37,025 nt of DNA from an uncultured Erysipelotrichaceae bacterium (lineage in GTDB: Bacteria > Bacillota_I > Bacilli_A > RFN20 > CAG-826), in assembly GCA_900317165.1 (NCBI GenBank), contig ONFU01000007.1:1-37025 (forward strand), in the 5' to 3' direction. The translations under genes were made by a program, and so were the position numbers. The notes below the pieces were generated by a model, which saw only the letters and a program-made list of their open reading frames with translations, was not told the DNA's origin and searched no databases. Shown here piece after piece: positions 14,450 to 23,499 of the stretch; position 1 is the first letter of the stretch, and every line of letters starts with the position of its first letter.

Positions 14450-16211
14450 CTTTTAACAACGCTCCTTCCTCTTCTAGCGCCTTATAGATACGTTCGGTGA
14501 CGATCTTCGGCGGAACGACGTCTTTGGCGTCTTTATATTCAAGCCACGAAGCGACCTTGTGAGTCTTCGTGATCTCGAAGAAAGGCGGTTCGTATTTGAA
14601 ATCGATCGCTAAAGCGTATTGGTTGCGCAAGGCAAACGCATCGCCTTTAGGCGGATAGATCATATCCGGTGGGGTGCCTGGGATAGCGACGAGTTTCTCC
14701 TTGCTATTGATATCAGGGATAGAAGATAGCAAAGCCCAGGTATATGGATGGCGTGGATCGAAGAAGATTTCCTTATCCGTGCCGTATTCGACGATTTTGC
14801 CAGCGTACATGACGGCGACGCGGTCCGCCATATTGGCGACAACGCCTAAGTCATGGGTAATGAAGATGACGGACATCTTACGGGCCGCCTTGAGCTTATT
14901 GATAAGTTCAAGAATCTGGGCTTGGATGGTGACATCAAGCGCGGTGGTTGGTTCATCGCAGATGAGGACATCCGGGTTAGCGATAAGGGCGATCGCGATG
15001 ACGATACGTTGCCTCATACCGCCAGAGAACTGGAAGGGGAACTGTTTGAAGCGTTTCTCTGGTTCAGGGATACCGACTTCACGCATAACCTCAATCGCTC
15101 TTTCCTTGGCCATGGCCTTGGTGATGCGGATTTGTGACCTATATTCCTTCTCGGCTTGGACCTTTTCGGCCTTGAGGTCATCAAGTTCTTTGACTTGAGG
15201 AATATCAAGTCTCTTGGCCTTAAGTTCCTCTAAGCGGGCGAGGTGAGCCGCGCGGAGCTTCTGCTTACGCTTATTGAAGAAATAATTGAGCGCGAACAAC
15301 AATCCGTATCTAACGTTCTCACGTTTGATCTCGGATTCGACTTCAAGAAGTTTCTTCTTGTTTTCTTCAGACATGGTAATCGCGGCGATTTCCTTGTCTT
15401 TTTCCGCGGCTTTAGCAAGGTAATCCTTCCGTAAATCTTCCGCGTGTTGTTTGGTCTCGACTCTCGCGGAGGCTTTTCTTTCGGAGAGTTTGGCCCTTAA
15501 TGAAGGGGCGACGGAATTGTATTTTTCCCTCGCCTCAGCGATTTTCTGATCACGGGCTTTCTTAGCTTCCGCTTCGCTAGCCTTGTATTCCGCTTTCAAA
15601 GAAGCGATTTCCTCTTTCGGGGCTTTCTCCTTCTTCTTCGCAGAGAGGGTTTTCTTATGGTCTTCTAGTAGACCCGTGTAGTCATAATTGGCCTTACGGA
15701 TCACGCCATCCCTAACTACTCGCGCGTTTGTGTAGGCGGTGAGTTCTGGGGCGATAAGGTCATTGAAGTAATTCTTCAATTGGTCGGGGTTGATAAGCAT
15801 GGTCTCGGTGATCTGCTTGCCAATGCGAACGATTGGGTTCAATGAGGAAAGAGGATCTTGGAAGATCATGCCGATTTTATGACCGCGGATACGGTGGAAT
15901 TCCTCTTCCGAGACTTGGAGGAGGTCTTCGCCTTGATAGATGATGGAGCCGTTTTCGACAATCGCGTTAGGCGAAAGGATACCCATGATGGCTTTGGAGG
16001 TTACGGATTTCCCAGAACCCGATTCTCCAACGATACAGAGAGTCTCGCCTTTGATTAGGTCAAAGGAAACGCCCCTAACCGCCTGGACCTTGCCATTATC
16101 GGTTTTGAAGGAGATGACGAGGTTAGAAACCTCAAGGACCTTCTCTTGGTTTTCAGGAGAAGCGTTATCTTCGATAAGCCTTTTCTGGCTTTCGTTAAGT
16201 TTGACAGCCAT
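14436..16211 (-). CDS. oppD: Peptide ABC transporter ATP-binding protein, OppD/AmiE-like, with long coiled-coil insertion
   Basis: 591 residues against about 330-360 normally. Walker A GESGSGKS (62-69), Q-loop MIFQDPLSSLNP (115-126), signature FSGGMRQR (395-402), Walker B VLICDE (415-420) and H-loop ITHDLG are intact. Between Q-loop and signature, about residues 142-365 form a highly charged Lys/Glu/Ala-rich helical insertion. The C-terminal segment after GTPPDM reads GDAFALRNQYALAIDF, with Asp/Asn in place of the cluster cysteines of the Gram-negative OppD type, as I recall for streptococcal AmiE. AAAGGAG precedes the ATG; start and oppC stop overlap as TAATG. It forms the ATPase pair with OppF. 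Confidence 0.92.
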   Translation of the reverse strand: MAVKLNESQKRLIEDNASPENQEKVLEVSNLVISFKTDNGKVQAVRGVSFDLIKGETLCIVGESGSGKSVTSKAIMGILSPNAIVENGSIIYQGEDLLQVSEEEFHRIRGHKIGMIFQDPLSSLNPIVRIGKQITETMLINPDQLKNYFNDLIAPELTAYTNARVVRDGVIRKANYDYTGLLEDHKKTLSAKKKEKAPKEEIASLKAEYKASEAEAKKARDQKIAEAREKYNSVAPSLRAKLSERKASARVETKQHAEDLRKDYLAKAAEKDKEIAAITMSEENKKKLLEVESEIKRENVRYGLLFALNYFFNKRKQKLRAAHLARLEELKAKRLDIPQVKELDDLKAEKVQAEKEYRSQIRITKAMAKERAIEVMREVGIPEPEKRFKQFPFQFSGGMRQRIVIAIALIANPDVLICDEPTTALDVTIQAQILELINKLKAARKMSVIFITHDLGVVANMADRVAVMYAGKIVEYGTDKEIFFDPRHPYTWALLSSIPDINSKEKLVAIPGTPPDMIYPPKGDAFALRNQYALAIDFKYEPPFFEITKTHKVASWLEYKDAKDVVPPKIVTERIYKALEEEGALLKDEKR

Positions 16212-18307
16212 TATTCTTCTCCTTTCAATGATGGGTTGAACGCATCACGCAATCCGTTTCCGAAGAGGTTGAAGGAAATCATCATGAGCAACATGATGAA
16301 GCTCGGGAAGAGGATGAGGTGCGGGAAGGTCATGATGTATTGTTGATTATCTGCCAAGATGACGCCAAAGCTATCCATACCGGTCAAGCCCAAATTCAAA
16401 TAGGCTATCGTCGATTCGGAATAGATAACCGAGGTGATCATGAAGACGCTGGAGGTGACGATCGTACCGACCGCGTTAGGCAAGATATGACGGAAGATAA
16501 GGCGGAAGTCGCTCGCACCGAGGGTTCTCGCGGCGAGGATATATTCGCGGTTCTTATAACGGTAGAACTGGGTTCTTGTCAAAGAGGCCGTTCCTATCCA
16601 ACCCGTCAAGCACAAGGCCATGACGAAGACGCCGAAGGAAGAACCAAACCTAACGATGGCTAAGGTCATGACGACAATCCAAGGCACGCCACCAAGTAAA
16701 TCTGTGAAGCGTTCCATTAAGATATCGGTCCAACCACCAAAATAACCGGCGATCGCGCCCCAGACTAGACCGAAGGCGAAGGTCACGACCGCGGTGATGA
16801 GGCCAAGAAGCAAGGACGTACGCAAACCGGAGAAGGTAAGCTTCAAGAGGTCTCTTCCGTTAGCATCGGTACCAAAGAGGTAACGCGGAGCGGAGGAGCT
16901 ATCCGGATAGAGCTTTCTCCATCCGGAGATGGTGCCGTCAATCTCAATCGCGACAATGGCCCCGGCGGATTTCGCAACACCCGTTACAGGATGATCGGCA
17001 TCGATGCGGAGTGGGCAATGGATCTCTCCTTCTGGAGTCAAGGCAATCGTGGCGATGAATTGATCGACGAGGGCCTGCCTTTGGGAATATGGGGTGGAGG
17101 CAATCTTATCGGAGATGGTGAAATCCGCGGTAAGCCAACCTTTGTTAGCCCATTCCTTCAAAGAGTCGACGGAAGTCTTGTCGGCCTTATCGCCAAATAC
17201 CTTTTCGTAGGTATCGAATCTAAAGGAGCAAGTGAAGAACTTCGCGTGATAGAGGTTTTGGTTACCGCCTCCATAGGTGGACCAATAATATTTGTTGTAT
17301 TGTCCATCTTCTCCCTTCGGAATGATGGAAAGGGTCTTATTCGCATTAAGGATGGAGAGATTGGCGAGTTCTTCGTTTTCAGCCTCTTGAGAGGAAACGA
17401 ATTCCACTTTCTCAATAAGAAGGTTATTCGTATGGGTCTCATGGGATTCGAGGACGAAATAGAGATATGGCTTCATCGTGCTTGCCGAAATGACTCCGAC
17501 ATCGGGATCGAGTTCCGCAAGCTTTGTTTGGTCGAAGGTGAACGAATTCTCGGAGCCTGTTGCGATATTCTCCCCTAGAAGATAATCATAGGAGACGCTT
17601 GCATCGGTTTCGTCAATCCAATGGAAATAGAGGGAATAGGTTGGGGCAACCGCTCCATAGACCCATTCTTTCATGTTGCTTGGGTCGATGGTTTTGACGT
17701 TGACCGTGTATTCTTTTCCATAACCGACGTTGAAGTTATAGCCGTCCCATGAACGGAATTCGGCTCTGCCTCCTGGGAGGATGTTAACCCTAACGTATCC
17801 TCCATCGGCATAGGCGTTGACGGCGTCGATATATTGGAGCTCATCGATTTTGACTCCTTTGGCACCTCCAACGACCGCTGGTTCATAATAATCCGCAGGC
17901 ATGCCCTCAACGGTTTTGCCTTCGCTTTCGTTGTAGAGTTCCCAATTGGTATCAAGGGCGACATGGTTGACATTCGTGCAGCCATCCCACCAACCGGTTC
18001 CGGCGTCGAATAGTTTCGGGGCTAATTTGGATTCGTTAGCGTGGCTTGTGGAGATATCCGCTGGCAAGACAAAGGGCAAAACGATCGCCCCAAGGACGAT
18101 GATGCCAAGAATCCAAGCGCCGACGACCGAAGACTTGTTCTTGGAGAAGCGCCTCATCGCGTCCTTGAAGAAGGTCGTGGGCTTCGTTTGCATCTTCTGG
18201 TCGTATAGTTTTTTGTCTTTCTGGGTGAATTCGAAATCCCCATCCGCGATTTCGATGGTATGCTCGACGTTTTTCGAGTCTAAATAAGTGAAAACCTTGT
18301 CGCTCAT
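16211..18307 (-). CDS. oppC: Peptide ABC transporter permease, OppC-like, with large external domain
   Basis: 698 residues, more than twice the usual 300 or so for OppC. A cytoplasmic N-terminus of about 60 residues precedes TM1 (about 63-85). The family hallmark FGTDANGRDLL is not reached until about residue 480. Between them lies an insertion of about 390 residues, rich in Trp, Tyr and Asp, predicted outside the membrane. The remaining five TM segments and the cytoplasmic EAA loop (EYILAARTLGASDF...ILPNA) are normal. The gene overlaps oppB by 4 bases (ATGA) and oppD by 1 base. The external domain could dock the binding protein, replace part of it, or bind substrate; this is inference. Confidence 0.9.
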   Translation of the reverse strand: MSDKVFTYLDSKNVEHTIEIADGDFEFTQKDKKLYDQKMQTKPTTFFKDAMRRFSKNKSSVVGAWILGIIVLGAIVLPFVLPADISTSHANESKLAPKLFDAGTGWWDGCTNVNHVALDTNWELYNESEGKTVEGMPADYYEPAVVGGAKGVKIDELQYIDAVNAYADGGYVRVNILPGGRAEFRSWDGYNFNVGYGKEYTVNVKTIDPSNMKEWVYGAVAPTYSLYFHWIDETDASVSYDYLLGENIATGSENSFTFDQTKLAELDPDVGVISASTMKPYLYFVLESHETHTNNLLIEKVEFVSSQEAENEELANLSILNANKTLSIIPKGEDGQYNKYYWSTYGGGNQNLYHAKFFTCSFRFDTYEKVFGDKADKTSVDSLKEWANKGWLTADFTISDKIASTPYSQRQALVDQFIATIALTPEGEIHCPLRIDADHPVTGVAKSAGAIVAIEIDGTISGWRKLYPDSSSAPRYLFGTDANGRDLLKLTFSGLRTSLLLGLITAVVTFAFGLVWGAIAGYFGGWTDILMERFTDLLGGVPWIVVMTLAIVRFGSSFGVFVMALCLTGWIGTASLTRTQFYRYKNREYILAARTLGASDFRLIFRHILPNAVGTIVTSSVFMITSVIYSESTIAYLNLGLTGMDSFGVILADNQQYIMTFPHLILFPSFIMLLMMISFNLFGNGLRDAFNPSLKGEE

Positions 18308-19341
18308 TTTTTGGCCCCCATTCTGATACGAGGATCAATAAACCCATAGGAAAGGTCAAGGAAGACACCAGAGAGCAAGCCGATAAGGGTATATAGAGCC
18401 ATATCGGCCATCAAGACGTTATAGTCCTGCAAACTGATGGCGGTGACATAGAGTTTTCCAACGCCAGGGACACCATATAGTTCTTCAAGAATCATGGAGC
18501 CACCAAGAAGTCCGACGATTTCCGCGAGGATGGATGGAAGGATCGGGACCATGGCGTTACGCATTGCGTGTCTAGTGATAGATTGTGCACGGGTCAAGCC
18601 TTTTGTTCTCGCAAGAAGCAAGAAGTCAGAGCTCATGACCTCGGTAAGTTCGGCACGGGTGAAACGGCAATAACCGCAGATCGAGCCAAACGATAAGGCT
18701 AATGTTGGGAGGATAAAGCCGCGGATTCGCATCTCAAGCGAGGCGCTTTCCGAAGGCCAGGTGGCTGGGAGCCAGCCCAAATTGAAGGAGAGGGTGTAAA
18801 GAAGAAGGGTAATCATGATGAAGGAAGGCACGGAGATGAAGATCATGATTACGGTCGAAATGATATGGTCGGTTAGCTTGTTTTTCTTCAAAGCCGCCCA
18901 AACACCTAATCCGATACCGGCGGGAACCGAGATTATTACGGCCGGAAGATTGACCATAATCGTCGTGCCGATACGGCTTCTAATCAAAACCATCGCATCG
19001 ACGTTAGGGAAGACGTACAACGACCTGCCCCAATTGAATTCGGTGAAGATACCCTTCACCCAAATGACGAACTGGTCAATCGCGGGTTTTAGATAATAGT
19101 AATGGGTATGACCTGTTTTATCGGTATAAGTCCATAACGGATCGCCGTATTTTGCTTGTGGCAAGGCGAATTCCAGGACGTTACCAATGCCGACTTGATC
19201 CGCAAAGAACGCTGCTTTGGCTTCGTCGTTTCCAGCGGCTGGATAAAACGGCAACTGCTTCATCAGTAAGAACGTTAAAGTCAAGATGATGGCCGCCGTG
19301 ACAAAGGCAAGCAAGATTCTTTGGATGGTATATTTGACCAT
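18304..19341 (-). CDS. oppB: Peptide ABC transporter permease, OppB-like
   Basis: 345 residues, ordinary OppB length. TM1 (about 8-28) is followed by an external stretch of about 80 residues, then five TM segments. The EAA loop is visible as DFLLLARTKGL...HAMRNAMVP, together with the family segment EELYGVPGVGKL. AAAGGAGGG stands 8 bases before the ATG at 19341. It forms the channel with OppC. It is separated from the upstream binding-protein gene by a hairpin at 19388-19424 and overlaps oppC by 4 bases. Confidence 0.93.
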   Translation of the reverse strand: MVKYTIQRILLAFVTAAIILTLTFLLMKQLPFYPAAGNDEAKAAFFADQVGIGNVLEFALPQAKYGDPLWTYTDKTGHTHYYYLKPAIDQFVIWVKGIFTEFNWGRSLYVFPNVDAMVLIRSRIGTTIMVNLPAVIISVPAGIGLGVWAALKKNKLTDHIISTVIMIFISVPSFIMITLLLYTLSFNLGWLPATWPSESASLEMRIRGFILPTLALSFGSICGYCRFTRAELTEVMSSDFLLLARTKGLTRAQSITRHAMRNAMVPILPSILAEIVGLLGGSMILEELYGVPGVGKLYVTAISLQDYNVLMADMALYTLIGLLSGVFLDLSYGFIDPRIRMGAKK

Positions 19342-19387
19342 CTTTTTACCCTCCTTTCTTCGAATATTTTGGTTTTCTTATAAAACA

Positions 19388-19424
19388 CCAAAGCGCTGAG
19401 ACAGTTTTCTGCCCAGCGCTTTGG
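19388..19424 (-). terminator. Partial terminator / attenuator between binding protein and permease genes
   Basis: CCAAAGCGCTG (19388-19398) and CAGCGCTTTGG (19414-19424) form a perfect 11-bp stem. On the minus strand a broken T-run (TGTTTTATAAG) follows. Such a hairpin behind a binding-protein gene usually lets most transcripts stop, or protects the upstream mRNA, giving an excess of binding protein over membrane subunits. Confidence 0.7.
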
Positions 19425-19459
19425 AAGCTTATTTGTTGTTACGACTAACGAATGCTAAG

Positions 19460-22261
19460 TTACTCAGCCGCAAGTGGGGACGCCGGGGCGTTGGTAACAG
19501 GAAGCGCGACAGAAACAGTAACGAGGCTTTCGACACCATTAATGTTCTGGTTGACTTCCATGATGATAGCAATCTGACCAACAGAAGCGAACATCTGACC
19601 AGCGTTGCCGGAGATGGTTAGGTCGAAGCTGCCAAGGTCGAGGACTTCGTCATCGCCTTCGCCAGAAGTGACGAAGTTGACATCGCCTGTGACCCAAGGA
19701 TTGCCAACGACTGGATCTTCGAGTTCTTCACCATCGACGATGTAAGCAACATAGTCATTTTCATCTGAATCGAATTCCTGATAGTAGTAAGGCGCGGCGG
19801 TATCTGGATCATAGAATTCGACAAGGTCCACACTGCCATCGGTTGGATCGAATGTGACATCGCCATAGCCAGCGTTGACTTGGAGACGTAGACCGCTGAC
19901 ATCGAGGCTCCATTGATCGGCCGGGAGTTTAAGAAGCTCTTTGGCACCTTCATCACCAGCTTCGGCGGCTGCCCTAAGGACTGCCATACCATCGCGGAAG
20001 TCGAAGGCGACCTTGAGGCCTTCGCCAGCCTTGTATTCGGCTTTGGCGTTATTGATTTCGCCAGCTTTGGCTTCAACGCCCTTGTTCATGACGACGCCAT
20101 GGTCGACGGCCGCCCACAAGGTGTTGTAGGACCAGGCCTCTCCCTTATATTCAAGGTCGAGGCTGGAAGTGTCTTTACCCCAGTTGAGGGTGAATCCGGA
20201 GGAGTTATCGGATTTGAGGACTTCCATGAAGTTGAGAGGATCAAGGGCGTTACCGGAAATCGATCCGAAGCCAAGGTCGAATTTGCCGACCTGGAGGTGC
20301 TTCTCATAGACGTCGGACCAGACATCGACGGCCTGGGAGACGACATCGAGGGTGAGTTCGTTGGCTTTCGCCTGTTCGGACTCATTGAAGGCCTTCTCGA
20401 CATATTCTTCGATGTCGGGGGAGTCATCCTTCAATTGATCAGGCATCATCCACCACGCGTCGATGACGAGCTTGTCCTTCTTCTTGACTTTGCCATCGGC
20501 CATGAGTTCCTTGATGGATTCGTTGAAGGCTGCCTTGGAGAGAGCTTCGCTATAGCCACCGGTCTCAAGGGTGTCACCCCAGAAATCGGCAAGAGCGTCT
20601 TTGTGCTCCTTGGTGGTGTTATAGGCGATACCACCTTCAGGATCGCTCATGTAGTTGGAGGAGAAATAGTTGGTGGAAGCAATGGAACCACGCTTGGCGG
20701 CGTAGGTATCGCGGTCGATCGAATAGAAGAGACCTCTGATGAAGTTCTCGTTGGACATCCATGGCTTGCATTGATAGGCGTTATCGCCAAGCTGAGCAAC
20801 CGTGCCCTTGGAACCGAAGAGTTGGTTCCAGACTTCCTGGGTGCAGGAGTTGACGTTGAGCTTGAAGACGGAGGTACCAGTGACTTTGGTGGTACGGGAG
20901 TCGTTCTTGTATTGCTCAATGAAGTCTAATGGGATACGAGCGGCGTCGAGCTTGCCGGCAAGGAACTGCTGGAAGGCGTAGTTAGGATCTTTCTGAGCAG
21001 CGGTCCAGATGTTTATATAGACGCCAGGGATGGAATAGAGCTGGGAGTTTTCTTGGCGTTCGAACCAGTCATCGTTACGCTTGAAGGCGATGCCCTTTTC
21101 TTCTTCCCAGGATTCGAGGGTCCAGACGCTGGTGGAAAGGATATTATCGACAGGGGTCGTTTCCTTGTTGGAATCGTAACCGCCATAGTTCTTGGGGTTC
21201 GCGCCATCGTTGGTGACGAGGTTGAAGAAACGCCTGTTGATAGGAGCATAGAGGTTCGAGGCAAGGCTATACATCGCATAGAAACGGTTGGTTGGAGCAC
21301 CAAGGGTAACATCGATATAATCGCCAACGTTATCGGTGCCTTTCTTAACACCGACTTTCTCCTCGAAGAGAGTATCGTTGATGCCATCGGTGGAACCGGC
21401 ATAGTAAGCGGCAGCGCCTTTGATGGAGGAATAGCCGCTCCTCTTGGCGAGTTCGTTGCCACGATAATATTTGAATTTGCCGCAGAGCAAGATCTTGAAG
21501 GCATCGACATAGTCATCGAGTTCGATGTTAACTCCATCGAAGGCCTTGCGGTCTTCCCTAGCGGAATTGGTGTGATATTTGACTTTGCCTTTTTCGCCAG
21601 TGCGGACATAGATACGCCAGGTGTCGCTGGTCGCCTCCGGATCTTCTGGGAAGGCCGCGACGCCATTCTTGACGATATATGGACGATCCTTGGTGGAAAG
21701 GACGCCATACCAGTCATAGCCGTTCTTGGCGGCGTTCATCTTGGTGCCGAAGTAGGCGCTACCGATGTAGTCATAGAGGTCAGCGACCTGAGAGCCTTTG
21801 TCATCAAGGGCATTGATCTTCGCTGGGTCAGAGCTATCGTAGGTGTTGTAATAGTTTTTCTTAACGACTTCCTCGTTGGTGAGTTCGCCAGTGAGTTTAC
21901 CTTCGCGAAGGGTCCCGAAGCCGTAACCGGTGATGTAGTTCTCAACGCCTTTGGTAACGCGTGGGTTATACATCTGATAGGCACCGTTTTCGTATAGTGG
22001 AAGACCGGTGATCATGTTGTCAACGGCATATTTTTCGAGGGTGCCAAGGATGGCGGTTCTTTCTTTGGCGTCAGCGCCGATAAGGGAAGCAATACCAGTC
22101 TTCGCTTCGACGACTGGAGCCGTGCTGGATGTATCATCTCCGCCAGGGGTGGTAACAGTTCCGCTTCCGGATGAGTCGGGATTGTTGCCGCCGCCGCAAG
22201 CCGCTAAGGTGCTCGCGATGCAGAGGGATGAAACAAGAAGTGCAATTTTGCGTTTGTTCAT
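19460..22261 (-). CDS. oppA: Family-5 extracellular solute-binding lipoprotein, OppA-like, very long
   Basis: 933 residues against about 530-600 for common OppA proteins. Lipobox STLAAC with Cys22 is followed by a Gly/Ser/Thr/Pro linker (to about residue 50). The family-5 fold is visible in stretches such as WTLESWEEEKGIAFKRNDDWFE and FLAGKLDAARIP. The extra length is in an N-terminal part and a C-terminal acidic beta-rich region. It captures substrate outside and delivers it to OppBC. The frame runs up to 22345, but AAAGGAGGAAC before the ATG at 22261 and the lipoprotein signal fix the start. Substrate is peptide by family; a cre box upstream leaves oligosaccharides possible. Confidence 0.9.
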   Translation of the reverse strand: MNKRKIALLVSSLCIASTLAACGGGNNPDSSGSGTVTTPGGDDTSSTAPVVEAKTGIASLIGADAKERTAILGTLEKYAVDNMITGLPLYENGAYQMYNPRVTKGVENYITGYGFGTLREGKLTGELTNEEVVKKNYYNTYDSSDPAKINALDDKGSQVADLYDYIGSAYFGTKMNAAKNGYDWYGVLSTKDRPYIVKNGVAAFPEDPEATSDTWRIYVRTGEKGKVKYHTNSAREDRKAFDGVNIELDDYVDAFKILLCGKFKYYRGNELAKRSGYSSIKGAAAYYAGSTDGINDTLFEEKVGVKKGTDNVGDYIDVTLGAPTNRFYAMYSLASNLYAPINRRFFNLVTNDGANPKNYGGYDSNKETTPVDNILSTSVWTLESWEEEKGIAFKRNDDWFERQENSQLYSIPGVYINIWTAAQKDPNYAFQQFLAGKLDAARIPLDFIEQYKNDSRTTKVTGTSVFKLNVNSCTQEVWNQLFGSKGTVAQLGDNAYQCKPWMSNENFIRGLFYSIDRDTYAAKRGSIASTNYFSSNYMSDPEGGIAYNTTKEHKDALADFWGDTLETGGYSEALSKAAFNESIKELMADGKVKKKDKLVIDAWWMMPDQLKDDSPDIEEYVEKAFNESEQAKANELTLDVVSQAVDVWSDVYEKHLQVGKFDLGFGSISGNALDPLNFMEVLKSDNSSGFTLNWGKDTSSLDLEYKGEAWSYNTLWAAVDHGVVMNKGVEAKAGEINNAKAEYKAGEGLKVAFDFRDGMAVLRAAAEAGDEGAKELLKLPADQWSLDVSGLRLQVNAGYGDVTFDPTDGSVDLVEFYDPDTAAPYYYQEFDSDENDYVAYIVDGEELEDPVVGNPWVTGDVNFVTSGEGDDEVLDLGSFDLTISGNAGQMFASVGQIAIIMEVNQNINGVESLVTVSVALPVTNAPASPLAAE

Positions 22262-22306
22262 TAATAAGTTCCTCCTTTTTAGGAATTGTGCATTTAATTT
22301 ATAAGC

Positions 22307-22342
22307 CATATGAAAATTGTCAAATGGAAAAATTTTCACATG
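22307..22342. repeat. Inverted repeat over the -35 of the oppA promoter
   Basis: CATATGAAAATT (22307-22318) and AATTTTCACATG (22331-22342) are inverted arms matching at 11 of 12 positions. They flank the TTGACA of the oppA promoter (minus strand, 22318-22323) and so probably form a repressor or activator site. Confidence 0.4.
22318..22323 (-). promoter_or_regulatory. -35 element of the oppA operon promoter
   Basis: On the minus strand TTGACA is a perfect -35; an A/T-rich TAAATT follows after 16 bp as a weak -10. The 5' leader to the ATG is about 30 bases. Confidence 0.5.
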
Positions 22343-22346
22343 CATA

Positions 22347-22360
22347 TGAAAGCGTTTTCA
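22347..22360. promoter_or_regulatory. cre box upstream of the oppA operon
   Basis: TGAAAGCGTTTTCA matches the cre consensus bound by CcpA and related LacI-family regulators, with a CG centre. It lies 23 bases upstream of the oppA -35, a position more typical of activation or of looping than of simple promoter blocking. Confidence 0.65.
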
Positions 22361-22386
22361 TTTGCAAAAAATATCGATAAAATGCC

Positions 22387-22806
22387 TTAAATACCTACTC
22401 CAGTATCCGCGGCAAAAACGATTCTTAGGACTATTGCAGCCATCAATAATAGCAAACCAAACGTCAAAAACGGCCAGAAAAAGCCAAAACCTTTTTTCTT
22501 CCGGGTTTCCTTCTTTTTCTCTACATATTCAACGTAATCCTTGTATGGTTTTACCTTCTCTTTGCTAGGGTTCATATGAAAGAAAACGTCCCTAACGCCA
22601 TAGACGAACATGTCGAAGGCCCCGAAATGGCCAACCACGGCAAGGAGCCCCAAAGCAAGGATAATGCCTCCTGAGAAAAAGCATCCGTTGATCCAGCCGA
22701 TCATCGAAAAATTATGGGGAATGAAGAAAACGAGGCAAAAGACGGCGATGCTTACTCCGAGGATGATTCCCCAATAGATCAGGTTTTTGATAAGGCGCTC
22801 GTTCAT
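22387..22806 (-). CDS. Small membrane protein, DUF3899-like
   Basis: 139 residues with three hydrophobic segments (about 8-29, 36-60, 110-133). Between the second and third is a Lys-rich cytoplasmic loop (KVKPYKDYVEYVEKKKETRKKK). The segment after TM2 (GHFGAFDMFVYGVRDVF) resembles DUF3899 proteins of Bacilli, whose function is not known. The ribosome binding site is weak. It lies upstream of, and in the same direction as, the oppA operon, but that operon has its own promoter and cre box, so a functional link is not implied. Confidence 0.65.
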   Translation of the reverse strand: MNERLIKNLIYWGIILGVSIAVFCLVFFIPHNFSMIGWINGCFFSGGIILALGLLAVVGHFGAFDMFVYGVRDVFFHMNPSKEKVKPYKDYVEYVEKKKETRKKKGFGFFWPFLTFGLLLLMAAIVLRIVFAADTGVGI

Positions 22807-22883
22807 ATGTCTAATTATCTCACTTTTTCTTTCAATGGGTGGCTTTGACGATTTTCCCTTATACGCATATACGCATGTCCTAA

Positions 22884-23417
22884 TTAAATATTACTATAGA
22901 AAGCCTTGAAGATTTCCTCATCGAGGATACTTCTCATCGTGGCGAGGAAATCGTTTTTATCAACCACTCCCCCATGATATAGGAGACGGTAATCGACACC
23001 AAACTCCTTGATGCGCGTATCGCTTAACACGAATCCGTTCCTTTCATAGAAGCCGATCCTTCTTTTCCTTAATGGAAGGTCTTCATAATCCCCATCTATT
23101 TCCTCCGCAAGAAGGAAAACCCTTTTATTGGGGAAACGCCTGAATAATTCTTGAAGGACATGGCTTCCATATCCTTTTCCTCTGAGTTCTTCTTTAATTG
23201 CGAAGAAGAAAAGATATACCGTTTCCCCATAAATGACGAGATCTGCTAGACCAATGAAGGCTTTGTTTTCGTAAATCGCGAAAAAGTCGCTGCCCTTGAA
23301 GGAAAGGGTCATTTCGAATGGGGGCCTTTCGTCTTCTGGGAAGGCGGTTTCGAAAAGATCCTTAACTTCTTCTATGTTTGGAGAACCCGAATCTATTTTC
23401 AAAAACGCCAGTTCCAT
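22884..23417 (-). CDS. GNAT-family N-acetyltransferase
   Basis: 177 residues with the GNAT acetyl-CoA binding motif ELRGKGYGSHVLQEL (78-91), preceded by the central strand YLFFFAIK. The C-terminal family pattern IGFYERNGFVLSD is present. N-terminal ETAFPEDERPPF is common in GNAT proteins acting on small molecules or protein N-termini. It transfers an acetyl group from acetyl-CoA to an amine; the acceptor is unknown. Cytoplasmic. It is divergent from the gene at 23500 and separated from 22806 by about 80 bases without clear signals. Confidence 0.85.
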   Translation of the reverse strand: MELAFLKIDSGSPNIEEVKDLFETAFPEDERPPFEMTLSFKGSDFFAIYENKAFIGLADLVIYGETVYLFFFAIKEELRGKGYGSHVLQELFRRFPNKRVFLLAEEIDGDYEDLPLRKRRIGFYERNGFVLSDTRIKEFGVDYRLLYHGGVVDKNDFLATMRSILDEEIFKAFYSNI

Positions 23418-23499
23418 GACCCAATTTTACACGAAATGATGTTTTTCTTGCTTCACCGAAGAAAAAAAGGACTAAAATCCCTTTTGGAGGAATCAAAAC

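Noticed and set aside
14436..16211. Loss of the Cys residues of the OppD C-terminal motif as a novelty
   Set aside because: The Asp/Asn variant (GDAFALRNQYALAIDF) resembles what I recall from streptococcal AmiE-type OppD, so it marks the subfamily rather than something new.
19913..20929. 338-codon plus-strand frame opposite oppA
   Set aside because: It is a shadow of the biased codon use of oppA (no ribosome binding site, low-complexity Gly/Val/Glu protein). The same holds for other long antisense frames opposite the GH3, OppC and OppD genes.
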